NCBI RefSeq assembly: GCF_000372885.1
Contig: NZ_KB889967.1
Location: 4,059,016-4,123,015, forward strand
Reading direction: 5' to 3'
DNA: 64,000 nucleotides
Source: Methyloversatilis thermotolerans
GTDB lineage: Bacteria; Pseudomonadota; Gammaproteobacteria; Burkholderiales; Rhodocyclaceae
Part shown: piece by piece, positions 34,284 to 42,108 of the stretch
Position numbering within the stretch: position 1 is the stretch's first letter
Layout: each line of letters starts with the position of its first letter
Notes under the pieces: model-generated
What the model saw: the letters and a program-made list of their open reading frames with translations, nothing else
The model's database searches: none
What the model was told of the DNA's origin: nothing
Made by a program: the position numbers and the translations under genes

Positions 34284-35027
34284 GTGAGCGCGCCCCCCCT
34301 GGACATCCTCTACCGCGACGATGTGATGGTCGCGATCGACAAGCCTTCCGGCCTGCTGGTGCACCGCAGCGCCCTGGACCGTCACGAAACCGAATTCGCG
34401 CTGCAGCGGCTGCGCGACCAGATCGGGCAGCATGTGTGGCCGGTGCACCGGCTGGACCGCGGCACCTCCGGCGTGCTGGTGTTCGCTCTGGATGCGACGG
34501 CGGCCCATGCGCTGGCCGACCAGTTCGCGCGCCATGCGCCGCTCAAGCGCTATGTCGCCGTGGTGCGTGGCCATCCGCCGCCGGAAGGCGTGATCGATCA
34601 TCCGCTGCGCCGGCTCGACGATGCGATGGACCCGCGCGCGCCGCGCGAGGGGGTCGTGCCGCCGGCCGCCCAGCCGGCAGTCACGCGCTATCGCACGCTG
34701 GCCACCGCAGTGGAGGCGGTGGCCGTGGACCGCTATCCGACCAGCCGCTACGCGCTGGTCGAAGCCGAGCCGCTGACCGGCCGCATGCACCAGATACGCC
34801 GCCACCTGAAACACATCGCCCACCCGGTCATCGGCGACGCCACCTACGGCAAGGGCGCCCACAACCGCCTTATCGCAGGCCTGTGCGGCGAATCGCGGCT
34901 GCTGCTCGCCTGTATACATATGCAGCTCGCACACCCGGCGACCGGCCAGCCGGTCGACCTGCGCTGTCCGCCCGGCAGCGCCTTCGAACGACTTGCCGTG
35001 CGCTGGGGCTGGGCCTCTTTCGGCTGA
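34284..35027 (+). CDS. truC: tRNA pseudouridine synthase TruC-like
   Basis: 247 residues from a GTG start. RluA-family pseudouridine synthase: active-site motif HRLDRGTSG (catalytic Asp58), N-terminal 'ILYRDDVMVAIDKPSGLLVHRS' and late 'GRMHQIRRHLKHIAHPVIGDATYG'. The short length without an S4 domain and the 'LVHRSALDRHE...LRDQIGQHVWPVHRLDR' context match TruC, which makes pseudouridine 65 in some tRNAs. It stands alone between the small minus-strand gene and the ExbB-type operon. Confidence 0.88.
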   Translation: MSAPPLDILYRDDVMVAIDKPSGLLVHRSALDRHETEFALQRLRDQIGQHVWPVHRLDRGTSGVLVFALDATAAHALADQFARHAPLKRYVAVVRGHPPPEGVIDHPLRRLDDAMDPRAPREGVVPPAAQPAVTRYRTLATAVEAVAVDRYPTSRYALVEAEPLTGRMHQIRRHLKHIAHPVIGDATYGKGAHNRLIAGLCGESRLLLACIHMQLAHPATGQPVDLRCPPGSAFERLAVRWGWASFG

Positions 35028-35042
35028 CCGCAAGGAAGCTGA

Positions 35043-35060
35043 ATAGTCCTTTCGGACTAT
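35043..35060. promoter_or_regulatory. Palindromic operator-like site upstream of the ExbB-type gene
   Basis: ATAGTCC-TTTC-GGACTAT, a perfect 7-base inverted repeat with 4-base spacer, about 75 bases before the ExbB-type start. The longer string TAGTCCTTTCGGACTATGTAG resembles TAGGCCGTTAGGACTACATAT before the PEP-CTERM gene. The dyad form fits a dimeric LuxR/NarL-type regulator, but the binding protein is unknown. Confidence 0.55.
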
Positions 35061-35134
35061 GTAGTGAATATTTCATGTCACGGCAAGGACATGTTGGGCC
35101 GGGAAAATCCGGCCTGAAATTCTCCCTGCCTGCC

Positions 35135-36814
35135 ATGAAAACCATTCTTGCCCTTGGCGCCGCGCTGGCGCTCGCTCCCTCTTTTGCCTCCGCCTGGTGG
35201 GATGACGCGTGGACCGCGCGTCGCACCGTCACGCTCGATACCTCGGCCACCGGTGTCCCTCTGTCGTCCGCACTGACCTCGGTGCCGGTGGCGATACGCC
35301 TGCACAGCGGCAATTTCGATTTCGCGTCGGCCCGGGAAGACGGTGCCGATCTGCGCTTCGTCGCCGCGGATGACAAGACCGTGCTCAAGCACCACATCGA
35401 GCGTTACGACAGCCTGAACGAACTGGCGGTCGTGTGGGTGCAGGTGCCGGCTCTGGCGCCCGGCAAGGCCGACAACACGCTGTATGTCTATGCCGGCAAT
35501 GCTGCCGCGAGCGCTCCCGCGGACGCCGGTCCGGGGTACGACGGCTCGACGCTGGCCGTGTGGCACTTCTCCGACCCGACGCCGCTGGTCGATGTGGTGT
35601 CCGGCGCCACGGCGTCCGGCAACATCACGCACCAGAAGGCTGCGCTGCTGGGCGATGCAGCCATCTTCGCGGGCTCTCCGGTCACCGTGTCCGAAGTCCC
35701 GGCGCTGGCCATGCCTGCCGGCGGTGCGTGGACGGTGTCCATGTGGGTGAAGCCCGCTGCACCACAGCAGGCAACGCTTTACGGACAAGGCAGCTTCGCC
35801 GTCAGGGTCGAGGACGGCATCTATGCGCTCAACGTCGGCGCCGTCCGCGTGACCGGCGGGGCGCTCAAGCCCGGTGTGTGGCAGCACGTCGCCGCCACGG
35901 TGGGTGGCGGCAAGGCGACGCTGCATGTCGACGGGCAGGCGGTGGGCAGTGCAGACGCCGCGCTCGAGGCCGCACCCGGCAACCTGCGTCTGGGCGAAGG
36001 CTACGCCGGCGAACTGGACGAAGTGCAGGTCGCCTCCACGGCGCGCAGCGCCGAATGGATCAAGCTTGCCGCGCTGGGCGAGAGTGCCGACAGCAACTTC
36101 GTCGCGGTACGCGCCGATGACGAGGCGGAGGGAGGCGAGGGCGGCCACAATTACTTCGGCATCCTGATCGAGAACCTCACTGTGGATGCCTGGGTGGTGA
36201 TCGTCATCCTGGGCGTCATGTTCGTCATCAGCGCCTGGGTCATGGTGGTCAAGGCCATGCTGGTCGGTCGCATCGACGGCGACAACCGCCGCTTCCTGCA
36301 GCGCTTCCGCGAGGCGCGGGGCGACTTCCTGTCGCTGGACAAGGGTGCGGTGCACCCGAGTTCCTCGCTGTTCCGCCTGTATGGCGCCGGCCTGCGCGAG
36401 ATACGCAAGCGCTTCGAGGCACAGGGCGAGACCGCCGGCCTGACCGGCGCTTCGATGGACGCGATCAAGGCATCCATCGATGCCGATCTGGTGCGCGAAC
36501 AGCACAAGCTCAATTCGCAGATGGTGCTGCTCACCATCGCCATTTCCGGGGGGCCCTTCCTTGGCCTGCTGGGTACGGTGGTCGGCGTCATGATCACCTT
36601 CGCGGCCATCGCCGCAGCCGGCGATGTGAACGTGAATGCGATCGCCCCCGGCATCGCCGCGGCGCTGCTCGCCACCGTAGCCGGCCTGGCTGTCGCCATC
36701 CCGGCACTGTTCGGCTACAACTATCTCGCTTCGCGCATCAAGAACATTACCGCCGACATGCAGATCTTCGTCGACGAGTTCGTGACGCGCGTCGCCGAAG
36801 CACACGGCCGGTGA
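35135..36814 (+). CDS. ExbB/TolQ/MotA-family proton-channel protein with DUF2341 and LamG-like ectodomain
   Basis: 559 residues from the ATG at 35135 (MKTILALGAALALAPSFASAWW), chosen because it gives a clean signal peptide; an ATG at 35075 is in frame. Residues about 25-125 are a DUF2341 domain, 130-310 a concanavalin/LamG-like domain ('WTVSMWVKP', 'WQHVAATVGGGKATLHVDG', 'GYAGELDEVQVAS'). Then come three MotA/TolQ/ExbB helices: about 350-375, 462-487 ('GGPFLGLLGTVVGVMITF') and 502-527. A charged cytoplasmic domain lies between helices 1 and 2. ExbB proteins form proton channels with ExbD to drive TonB. The ectodomain would put a lectin-like module in the periplasm. First gene of the exbB-exbD-exbD-tonB-porin series. 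Confidence 0.88.
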   Translation: MKTILALGAALALAPSFASAWWDDAWTARRTVTLDTSATGVPLSSALTSVPVAIRLHSGNFDFASAREDGADLRFVAADDKTVLKHHIERYDSLNELAVVWVQVPALAPGKADNTLYVYAGNAAASAPADAGPGYDGSTLAVWHFSDPTPLVDVVSGATASGNITHQKAALLGDAAIFAGSPVTVSEVPALAMPAGGAWTVSMWVKPAAPQQATLYGQGSFAVRVEDGIYALNVGAVRVTGGALKPGVWQHVAATVGGGKATLHVDGQAVGSADAALEAAPGNLRLGEGYAGELDEVQVASTARSAEWIKLAALGESADSNFVAVRADDEAEGGEGGHNYFGILIENLTVDAWVVIVILGVMFVISAWVMVVKAMLVGRIDGDNRRFLQRFREARGDFLSLDKGAVHPSSSLFRLYGAGLREIRKRFEAQGETAGLTGASMDAIKASIDADLVREQHKLNSQMVLLTIAISGGPFLGLLGTVVGVMITFAAIAAAGDVNVNAIAPGIAAALLATVAGLAVAIPALFGYNYLASRIKNITADMQIFVDEFVTRVAEAHGR

Positions 36815-36902
36815 CGGTGCCGGCCATGTACGCGCGCCCGCTTCATTCATTGTTCTTTGTCCGCTCGCGCCAGCGCCTGCGGGCGACCGGACGGCGCTGA
36901 CC

Positions 36903-37310
36903 ATGGCCGCCGACGTCAAGGACGACAACCAGCCCTACGACGAGATCAACGTCACCCCGATGCTCGATCTCGCCTATGTGCTGCTGGTCGTGTTCATCAT
37001 CATGACCACCGCATCGGTGCAGGGCATCAAGGTCGAGGCGCCGAAGACGCAGGCGGTGACCTCGCTCGCCAAGCCGCAGACCAAGGCCATCACCATCACC
37101 GCGGCCGGCGATGTCTTCCTGGACGCCTATCCGGTGGACATGGCGACGCTGGAGGCGCGACTCGCTCAGTACAAGAGCGCGAATCCTTCGCTTCCGGTCG
37201 TGCTCAAGGGGGATGCGGCTGCGCATTACGAAAAGGTGTCGGCCGTGCTGGAAATCTGCAAGCGGCTGGACATTACCGAAGTCGGTCTGGTTACGAAGAA
37301 GGCGGGCTGA
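36903..37310 (+). CDS. exbD: ExbD/TolR-family protein, first copy
   Basis: 135 residues. N-terminal cytoplasmic tail, a single membrane helix ('MLDLAYVLLVVFIIMTTASVQG') with the essential aspartate at position 22, then a periplasmic domain of about 90 residues. 'INVTPMLDLAYVLLVVFI' is the conserved ExbD/TolR signature. It pairs with the ExbB-type protein encoded 88 bases upstream to form a proton-driven motor. A second ExbD is encoded immediately downstream, an arrangement seen in ExbB-ExbD1-ExbD2 TonB systems. Confidence 0.93.
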   Translation: MAADVKDDNQPYDEINVTPMLDLAYVLLVVFIIMTTASVQGIKVEAPKTQAVTSLAKPQTKAITITAAGDVFLDAYPVDMATLEARLAQYKSANPSLPVVLKGDAAAHYEKVSAVLEICKRLDITEVGLVTKKAG

Positions 37311-37400
37311 GCGATGCATACGCGCCTTCCGATGCCCTTGTGTTTCCGCACCCATCCTCAGGCCGTGGTCTCGATGCCCGGTGCTTGCGGGTAGATCGTC

Positions 37401-37805
37401 ATGCAGATCAATACCGAATCGAAACCGTACGACTCGATCAATGTCACGCCCATGCTGGATCTGGCGTACGTGCTGCTGGTCGTGTTCATCCTGATGACCA
37501 CCGCTGGCGTGCAGGGGCTGACCATGAATCTGCCCAAGCCTTCGAACAAGCCCAGCACCGAACAGCACGAGGTGAAGATCGTGCAGGTGATGGAGTCGGG
37601 CGCGCTGATGGTCAATGGCGTGGGCGTGACCATGGACCAGCTCGAGGCCCAGCTCAATGCGGCGCGGGCGCGGGATCCGCAGTTCAGCGTGATGATACGG
37701 GGCGAGGCGCGCGCGCCCTATGATGGCGTGATCCAGGTGGTGGATCTGGTCAACCGCATGGGCATCGCCAACGTCGGTCTGGTCACGTCGAGGATAGGCA
37801 CCTGA
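37401..37805 (+). CDS. exbD: ExbD/TolR-family protein, second copy
   Basis: 134 residues with the same plan as its neighbour: tail, helix 'MLDLAYVLLVVFILMTTAGVQG' with Asp20, periplasmic domain. The two ExbDs share 'NVTPMLDLAYVLLVVFI' but differ in their periplasmic halves (this one ends 'VIQVVDLVNRMGIANVGLVTSRIGT'), so the pair may form a mixed dimer in the ExbB pore. Its stop overlaps the TonB start (TGATG). Confidence 0.93.
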   Translation: MQINTESKPYDSINVTPMLDLAYVLLVVFILMTTAGVQGLTMNLPKPSNKPSTEQHEVKIVQVMESGALMVNGVGVTMDQLEAQLNAARARDPQFSVMIRGEARAPYDGVIQVVDLVNRMGIANVGLVTSRIGT

Positions 37806-38509
37806 TGGCCGCGCTCGCCGAGGATTCGGTCGACCTCCCGCGCAGCGCGCGCGCGCTGCGCGTGGTCGCGCTCGTGCTTGGCCTGGCGCTGGTGGTGGCC
37901 GCCGGCATGTGGCTCAAGGACATGCTGTCCAAGCCGCCGGGACCGACCCGCCAGGTCACCCGGATTTCCATCATCCCGGATACGCCGCCGCCCCCGCCCC
38001 CGCCGCCGAAGGAAGAGAAGCGACCCGAGCCGCCGAAGGATCAGAAGGAGGTGAAGGTCGAGCAGCCGAAGCCGGTCGAGGCGCCGCCGCAGCAGGCCGA
38101 GCAGCTCAAGATGGAAGGCGCCGCGGGCGACGGGCCGAGCCCGTTTGCATCGGGGACGGTCACCAATGACTACAAGGGCGGTGAGGTCGGCACGACGATA
38201 GGCGGTGGACCTGCGCGGGTGAATCCCGCCGCGTTCCGCTTCTACACCAATGCCCTGCTTGCCCATGTGCAACGCCAGCTTGCGCAGAATCGTGATGTGA
38301 AGCAGCTCGACTATGCGGTCGCGGTCAAGGTGTGGGTCGGCCGCGATGGCCGCATCGAGCGCGCCGAACTGGTCGATAGCACCGGCGAACAGAACACCGA
38401 CGCGGCGCTCACGCGCGCGCTGTCCCAACTTACCGCCTTCCAGGATCCGCCGCCCGCCGGCATGCCACAGCCGGTGCGGCTGCTGGTGAAGAACCGCATT
38501 ACGGGCTGA
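37805..38509 (+). CDS. tonB: TonB-family energy transducer
   Basis: 234 residues. One N-terminal helix (about 18-36), a proline- and lysine/glutamate-rich spacer ('PPPPPPPPKEEKRPEPPKDQK', about 59-90) and a C-terminal TonB-like domain from about 145 ('RFYTNALLAHVQRQLAQNRDVKQLDYAVAVKVWVGRDGRIERAELVDSTG'). TonB couples the ExbB/ExbD proton motor to outer-membrane receptors. The receptor for this one is not obvious: no TonB-dependent receptor is adjacent, only the putative porin and, further down, a TpsB. The start overlaps the exbD stop. Confidence 0.9.
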   Translation: MAALAEDSVDLPRSARALRVVALVLGLALVVAAGMWLKDMLSKPPGPTRQVTRISIIPDTPPPPPPPPKEEKRPEPPKDQKEVKVEQPKPVEAPPQQAEQLKMEGAAGDGPSPFASGTVTNDYKGGEVGTTIGGGPARVNPAAFRFYTNALLAHVQRQLAQNRDVKQLDYAVAVKVWVGRDGRIERAELVDSTGEQNTDAALTRALSQLTAFQDPPPAGMPQPVRLLVKNRITG

Positions 38510-38545
38510 TCCCAGGCTGACATATTCGAGAACCGGACTGAAGTC

Positions 38546-40195
38546 ATGAAGAAAGCCCTGCTCCCGCTCGCGCTTGCATCGCTGTGTGCGCTGCCTGCGC
38601 ACGCCAACGACGCGTCCTCGGTCGATGCGCTGCGTCAGACCACGATGAACCTGATCGACGCACTGGTCGACACCGGCGTGCTCACTCGCGAGAAGGCCGA
38701 CGAGCTGATCAAGGCCGCTGAAGCCAAGGCCGCGAAGACCGCGGCGAAGGCGAAGAAGGACAGCACCGTGCGCGTGCAGTACGTGCCGGAATCGGTGAAG
38801 GCCGAGATTCGCGAGCAGTTGAAGCAGGAAGTGCTGGCGCAGGCTCGCACCGAAGGCTGGGCGGCTCCGAACGCGATCCCGGAATGGACCGAGCGGATCA
38901 AGATCGAGGGCGACATCCGCGTGCGTTACCAGGAGGACAGCGTTCCGACCGGCAATACGGCCATAGGCGCCTACGCGCCGGGCGCGGCGGGCAATCCGGG
39001 AGCCGGCAATCAGGACTATCCCTTGGCTACGCGCTTTCCGGCGGGTGTAGGCATGGATGCCTTCGGCTTTCCGGCGGGGAATACCTCCGAAGATGTGGAC
39101 CGGCTGCGTCTGCGCGCACGTCTGGGCATTCTCGCGCGCATCAACGACACGGTCAGCGCGGGCGTGCGTCTGGCAACCGGTAACGTGAGCGACCGCGTGT
39201 CCACCAATCAGACGCTGGGCAACAACTTCAATAAATACACCTTCCTGGTGGATCGTGCCTACATCAAGTTCGATCCCGTGGAGTGGGCCTCCTTTTCCGG
39301 TGGGCGCATCCCCAATCCGTGGTTTGCCACCGATCTGGTGTGGGACGAGGATCTCAACTTCGACGGTGTCGCCGTCAATCTGCGCAACGTGACACCGACG
39401 CAGTCGCTGCGCCCGTTCGCGACCGTGGGCTGGTTCCCTCTGCGGGCCGACTCGCCGCCAAGTGCGCAAAGGCAGTGGTTTGCCGGTGCGCAGATCGGGG
39501 CCGAATATGATCTGAGTACGAATACGCGTCTTCGCTTCGGCCTCGCGAAATATCACTACAGCAATCTCGAAGCCCGTACCGATACGCGCTACGACGTCGC
39601 CGGTCCGCTGCAGGGCTATGGCGGATACGAGTATTCGTCGGCCCTGCGGGCCAAGGGCAACACGCTCGTGCGGACCAACAGTCCGCTCGATACGACGGAG
39701 GACCCCATTTACGGACTCGCTGCAAAGTTCGAGCCCTGGGTGCTCACCGCGACCGCGGATCTTGCGCACTTCGATCCCGTGCATGTGTTGCTTTCGGCGG
39801 AGTTCGCCAAGAACACCGGTTTCAACCGTGCAGACATTCTGCGGCGCACCGGGTTGAATCTCGTTGATGGCAAGGACACGGCCTATCACGTCCGCGTGAC
39901 GGTAGGCATGCCCAGCGTCCGTCTGGCCGAGGACTGGCAGGTGTTCCTGGCCTACAAGTACATCGGCTCCGACGCCCTGATAGACGGCTTCACCGATTCC
40001 GACTTCGGTTTGGGTGGTACCAATCTGAAGGGGTTCGTGCTTGGTGGAAGCTACGGTCTTTATCGCGACACGGCCCTCGGTCTTCGCTGGTACTCGGCGC
40101 GCAACATCCACAGCATGACCTATGACCCGACCTTGATCGCGGACCAGCGATACGAGGTCGACACGCTCATGGTCGACATGAATGTGAGGTTCTGA
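38546..40195 (+). CDS. Putative outer-membrane porin with N-terminal coiled-coil stalk
   Basis: 549 residues, signal peptide MKKALLPLALASLCALPAHAN. A helical segment rich in Ala, Lys and Glu follows (about 40-85, 'LTREKADELIKAAEAKAAKTAAKAKKD'), then a long beta barrel from about 115 ('IKIEGDIRVRYQED'), ending 'VDTLMVDMNVRF' with a terminal Phe as expected for a Bam substrate. This matches the 'putative porin' family (DUF-type 'porin TonB-linked' clusters). It follows tonB by 36 bases and is followed after 2 bases by the coiled-coil gene. Likely the outer-membrane partner of this TonB system. Confidence 0.85.
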   Translation: MKKALLPLALASLCALPAHANDASSVDALRQTTMNLIDALVDTGVLTREKADELIKAAEAKAAKTAAKAKKDSTVRVQYVPESVKAEIREQLKQEVLAQARTEGWAAPNAIPEWTERIKIEGDIRVRYQEDSVPTGNTAIGAYAPGAAGNPGAGNQDYPLATRFPAGVGMDAFGFPAGNTSEDVDRLRLRARLGILARINDTVSAGVRLATGNVSDRVSTNQTLGNNFNKYTFLVDRAYIKFDPVEWASFSGGRIPNPWFATDLVWDEDLNFDGVAVNLRNVTPTQSLRPFATVGWFPLRADSPPSAQRQWFAGAQIGAEYDLSTNTRLRFGLAKYHYSNLEARTDTRYDVAGPLQGYGGYEYSSALRAKGNTLVRTNSPLDTTEDPIYGLAAKFEPWVLTATADLAHFDPVHVLLSAEFAKNTGFNRADILRRTGLNLVDGKDTAYHVRVTVGMPSVRLAEDWQVFLAYKYIGSDALIDGFTDSDFGLGGTNLKGFVLGGSYGLYRDTALGLRWYSARNIHSMTYDPTLIADQRYEVDTLMVDMNVRF

Positions 40196-40197
40196 TC

Positions 40198-40860
40198 ATG
40201 AAGGGAGCCATCCTCGTGCTCACGCTGCTTGTGAGCGCCGGTGCGTTCGCGCAACAGGCCTCACGAGAGCAGGAACAGTTGCGTCGCCTGCGTGCACAGG
40301 CGACACAACTGCAACAGGCGCTGAGTGCGGCACAGCAGGCACAGAAGGTCGCCGAACAGGAGCGTGATCAGCAGGGTGTCGCGCTGGAGAGGCTTGATGC
40401 CGAGGCGAAGGCGGCGCGCGGAAGCGCGGCCGCGCAGCGGCGCCGCGTAGACGCGCTGGAAGCCGAACTGGCTGCGGAGCGGCGCCGCGCCGACGAAATG
40501 GCGAAAAAGCTCGAAACGGTGCAGGAACAACTGGATGTGCGTCGTCGCGAACTGGGCGAAGCACGCGAAGCCATTGCCGGCGGCGGGCGAGAGATCGATC
40601 GCCTGCGTAACGATGGTGAGCGGACGGCCTCACGTCTTGCGCAATGCGAGAAGGACAACGTGGAACTGTATGGCCTGGGAAGGGAAATACTCGATCGCTA
40701 TCGCGACCGCACCCTGGGCGAGCGCCTGGGCCAGGCGGAACCGCTGCTCCAGACCGGTCGGGTGAAGCTGGAGAATCTCGTCGATGGCTATCGCGATCGC
40801 ATGGATGAGCATCGCATCGTCGGTGAGTCCGGGAATCCTGCCGGGGTAGAGAGCCATTGA
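40198..40860 (+). CDS. Periplasmic coiled-coil protein
   Basis: 220 residues with a signal peptide (MKGAILVLTLLVSAGAFAQQ). Most of the mature protein is a heptad-rich coiled coil (about 22-150, 'REQEQLRRLRAQATQLQQALSAAQQAQKVAEQERD' type), then a less regular C-terminal part with one cysteine. No named family is recognised; it looks like a linker between the inner and outer membrane parts of the TonB locus. It starts 2 bases after the porin stop and is the last gene before a 342-base gap. Confidence 0.8.
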   Translation: MKGAILVLTLLVSAGAFAQQASREQEQLRRLRAQATQLQQALSAAQQAQKVAEQERDQQGVALERLDAEAKAARGSAAAQRRRVDALEAELAAERRRADEMAKKLETVQEQLDVRRRELGEAREAIAGGGREIDRLRNDGERTASRLAQCEKDNVELYGLGREILDRYRDRTLGERLGQAEPLLQTGRVKLENLVDGYRDRMDEHRIVGESGNPAGVESH

Positions 40861-41202
40861 TCGGGCCGCAGGCGTGCCCGTCGCTTGCGCGGACCATGCC
40901 GGAAAGCCGCATCTGTGCTGCGATGCGGGTGGTCGGACTACGCCGGATAGGCCGTTAGGACTACATATGGCGCCTCGCCGTGAAACAAATGTGTCACTTG
41001 CCGCCGATACCTTGCAAGGCGGATATCGGACGGATTTTCTTACACCGAATGATCCGTTCGGCTCATTCATCGGCATTCCGGCGCCCAAGAGGATGTAACG
41101 CGCATTCGTCACTCTGGAGCCTGCTTCCAACTGGAGCAGGCGGGTCCGGGGTGCCAGGACTTTTCCATTCCCGACCTACGACACTTCAATCAGGAGATTC
41201 AC
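40861..41202. other. Regulatory intergenic region before the PEP-CTERM gene
   Basis: 342 bases without a convincing gene. It contains a 7-base hairpin CCGCATC / GATGCGG at 40907-40928, the operator-like motif at 40948-40966, and a ribosome site AGGAG just before the PEP-CTERM ATG. The short frame 40874-41098 does not look like a gene. Confidence 0.6.
40948..40966. promoter_or_regulatory. Operator-like site upstream of the PEP-CTERM gene
   Basis: TAGGCC-GTTA-GGACTACAT, matching the site at 35043-35060 at 14 of 16 dyad positions except one base of the left half (G for T) and the spacer. Another half copy CGGACTAC lies just upstream at 40933-40941. A shared regulator is suggested, not shown. 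Confidence 0.45.
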
Positions 41203-42051
41203 ATGATCAAGACCAAACTGATCGCTGCCGCAGTGGCCTTCGGCATGTCCGGTATCGCCGGCGCGTCGATCACCGGCGGTTCGACCAACAATACCGAGTT
41301 CGTCTTCTCGGCCTATGACAGTGTGACCGGTGTGGGCTACACCTTCGATCTGGCAGATGCCGGCTTCGACAGCCTGTTCGGCAGCAATGTGCGCATGAAC
41401 AGCCTGATCGGCTCGACCAATACGCCCTCCATTGTGACCACCACCCTGCTGGCCACGCCCGAAAGCGGCATCATTTTCGATTACGCGCTGCCGTCCTTCT
41501 CCGAGTTCGCCGGTCAGGTGAATCTCACCAACCTGCAATGGAACCTGGTGTCGGCCGACACTTCGGGTACCAAGCGCATCATCCAGACGGTCGCGAATGC
41601 GCCGACCTCCACGCTGGATAACGCAGCCATCGTGAGCGCGGTGACTCAGTTCGACATCTACACAGGTGCCGTCAATGGCAAGGGTACCAACGTCGGCGGC
41701 GTGGTGACCGACGACGGCTATGCCATCACGACCGTGTCCGATGGTGCCGCCTATGCCGGCAACCTGAAGGGCAACTTCGCTGGCTTTGGTTATCAGGCCA
41801 ATGGGTCGCTCGACGACGTGCTGTCGCTGTATGTGGTGAGTTCGACCTCGACCACCTCGAACACCAATGCCGGCCGCTATGCCGCGCTGACCGATGCGGA
41901 TGACATGCAGGTTGTCGCCAAGGTCTACATGGCGGAAGACGGCCTCTATCACTTGCAGATCGCCGTCGTGCCGGAGCCGGAAACCTACGCCATGCTGCTG
42001 GCTGGCCTGGGGCTGCTCGGCTTCGTCGCCCGTCGCAAGCGTGCCGCCTGA
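41203..42051 (+). CDS. PEP-CTERM sorted surface protein
   Basis: 282 residues: signal peptide (1-21), an all-beta Ser/Thr/Gly-rich domain, and a C-terminal tripartite sorting tag: 'VPEPETYAMLLAGLG' motif, hydrophobic helix, then RRKRAA. PEP-CTERM proteins are cut and anchored by an exosortase (EpsH/XrtA type), which is not encoded in this window. No enzyme motif is seen in the middle. The gene lies between the TonB-type motor genes and the PstS-like gene, all on the plus strand, so its product is likely a partner at the cell surface. Confidence 0.93.
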   Translation: MIKTKLIAAAVAFGMSGIAGASITGGSTNNTEFVFSAYDSVTGVGYTFDLADAGFDSLFGSNVRMNSLIGSTNTPSIVTTTLLATPESGIIFDYALPSFSEFAGQVNLTNLQWNLVSADTSGTKRIIQTVANAPTSTLDNAAIVSAVTQFDIYTGAVNGKGTNVGGVVTDDGYAITTVSDGAAYAGNLKGNFAGFGYQANGSLDDVLSLYVVSSTSTTSNTNAGRYAALTDADDMQVVAKVYMAEDGLYHLQIAVVPEPETYAMLLAGLGLLGFVARRKRAA

Positions 42052-42108
42052 GTACGCATAGATCAATCGCGGGGGCCTGAGCCGCCGCGCACCATTCTGG
42101 AGAATTCC

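Noticed and set aside
40874..41098. 74-residue plus-strand frame before the PEP-CTERM gene
   Set aside because: No ribosome site, no signal or family, and it covers the operator-like motif and hairpin; more likely a leader region.
41203..42051. Exosortase partner for the PEP-CTERM protein in this window
   Set aside because: No exosortase-like multi-helix membrane protein with the Cys/Arg/His triad is encoded here; it must lie elsewhere in the genome.
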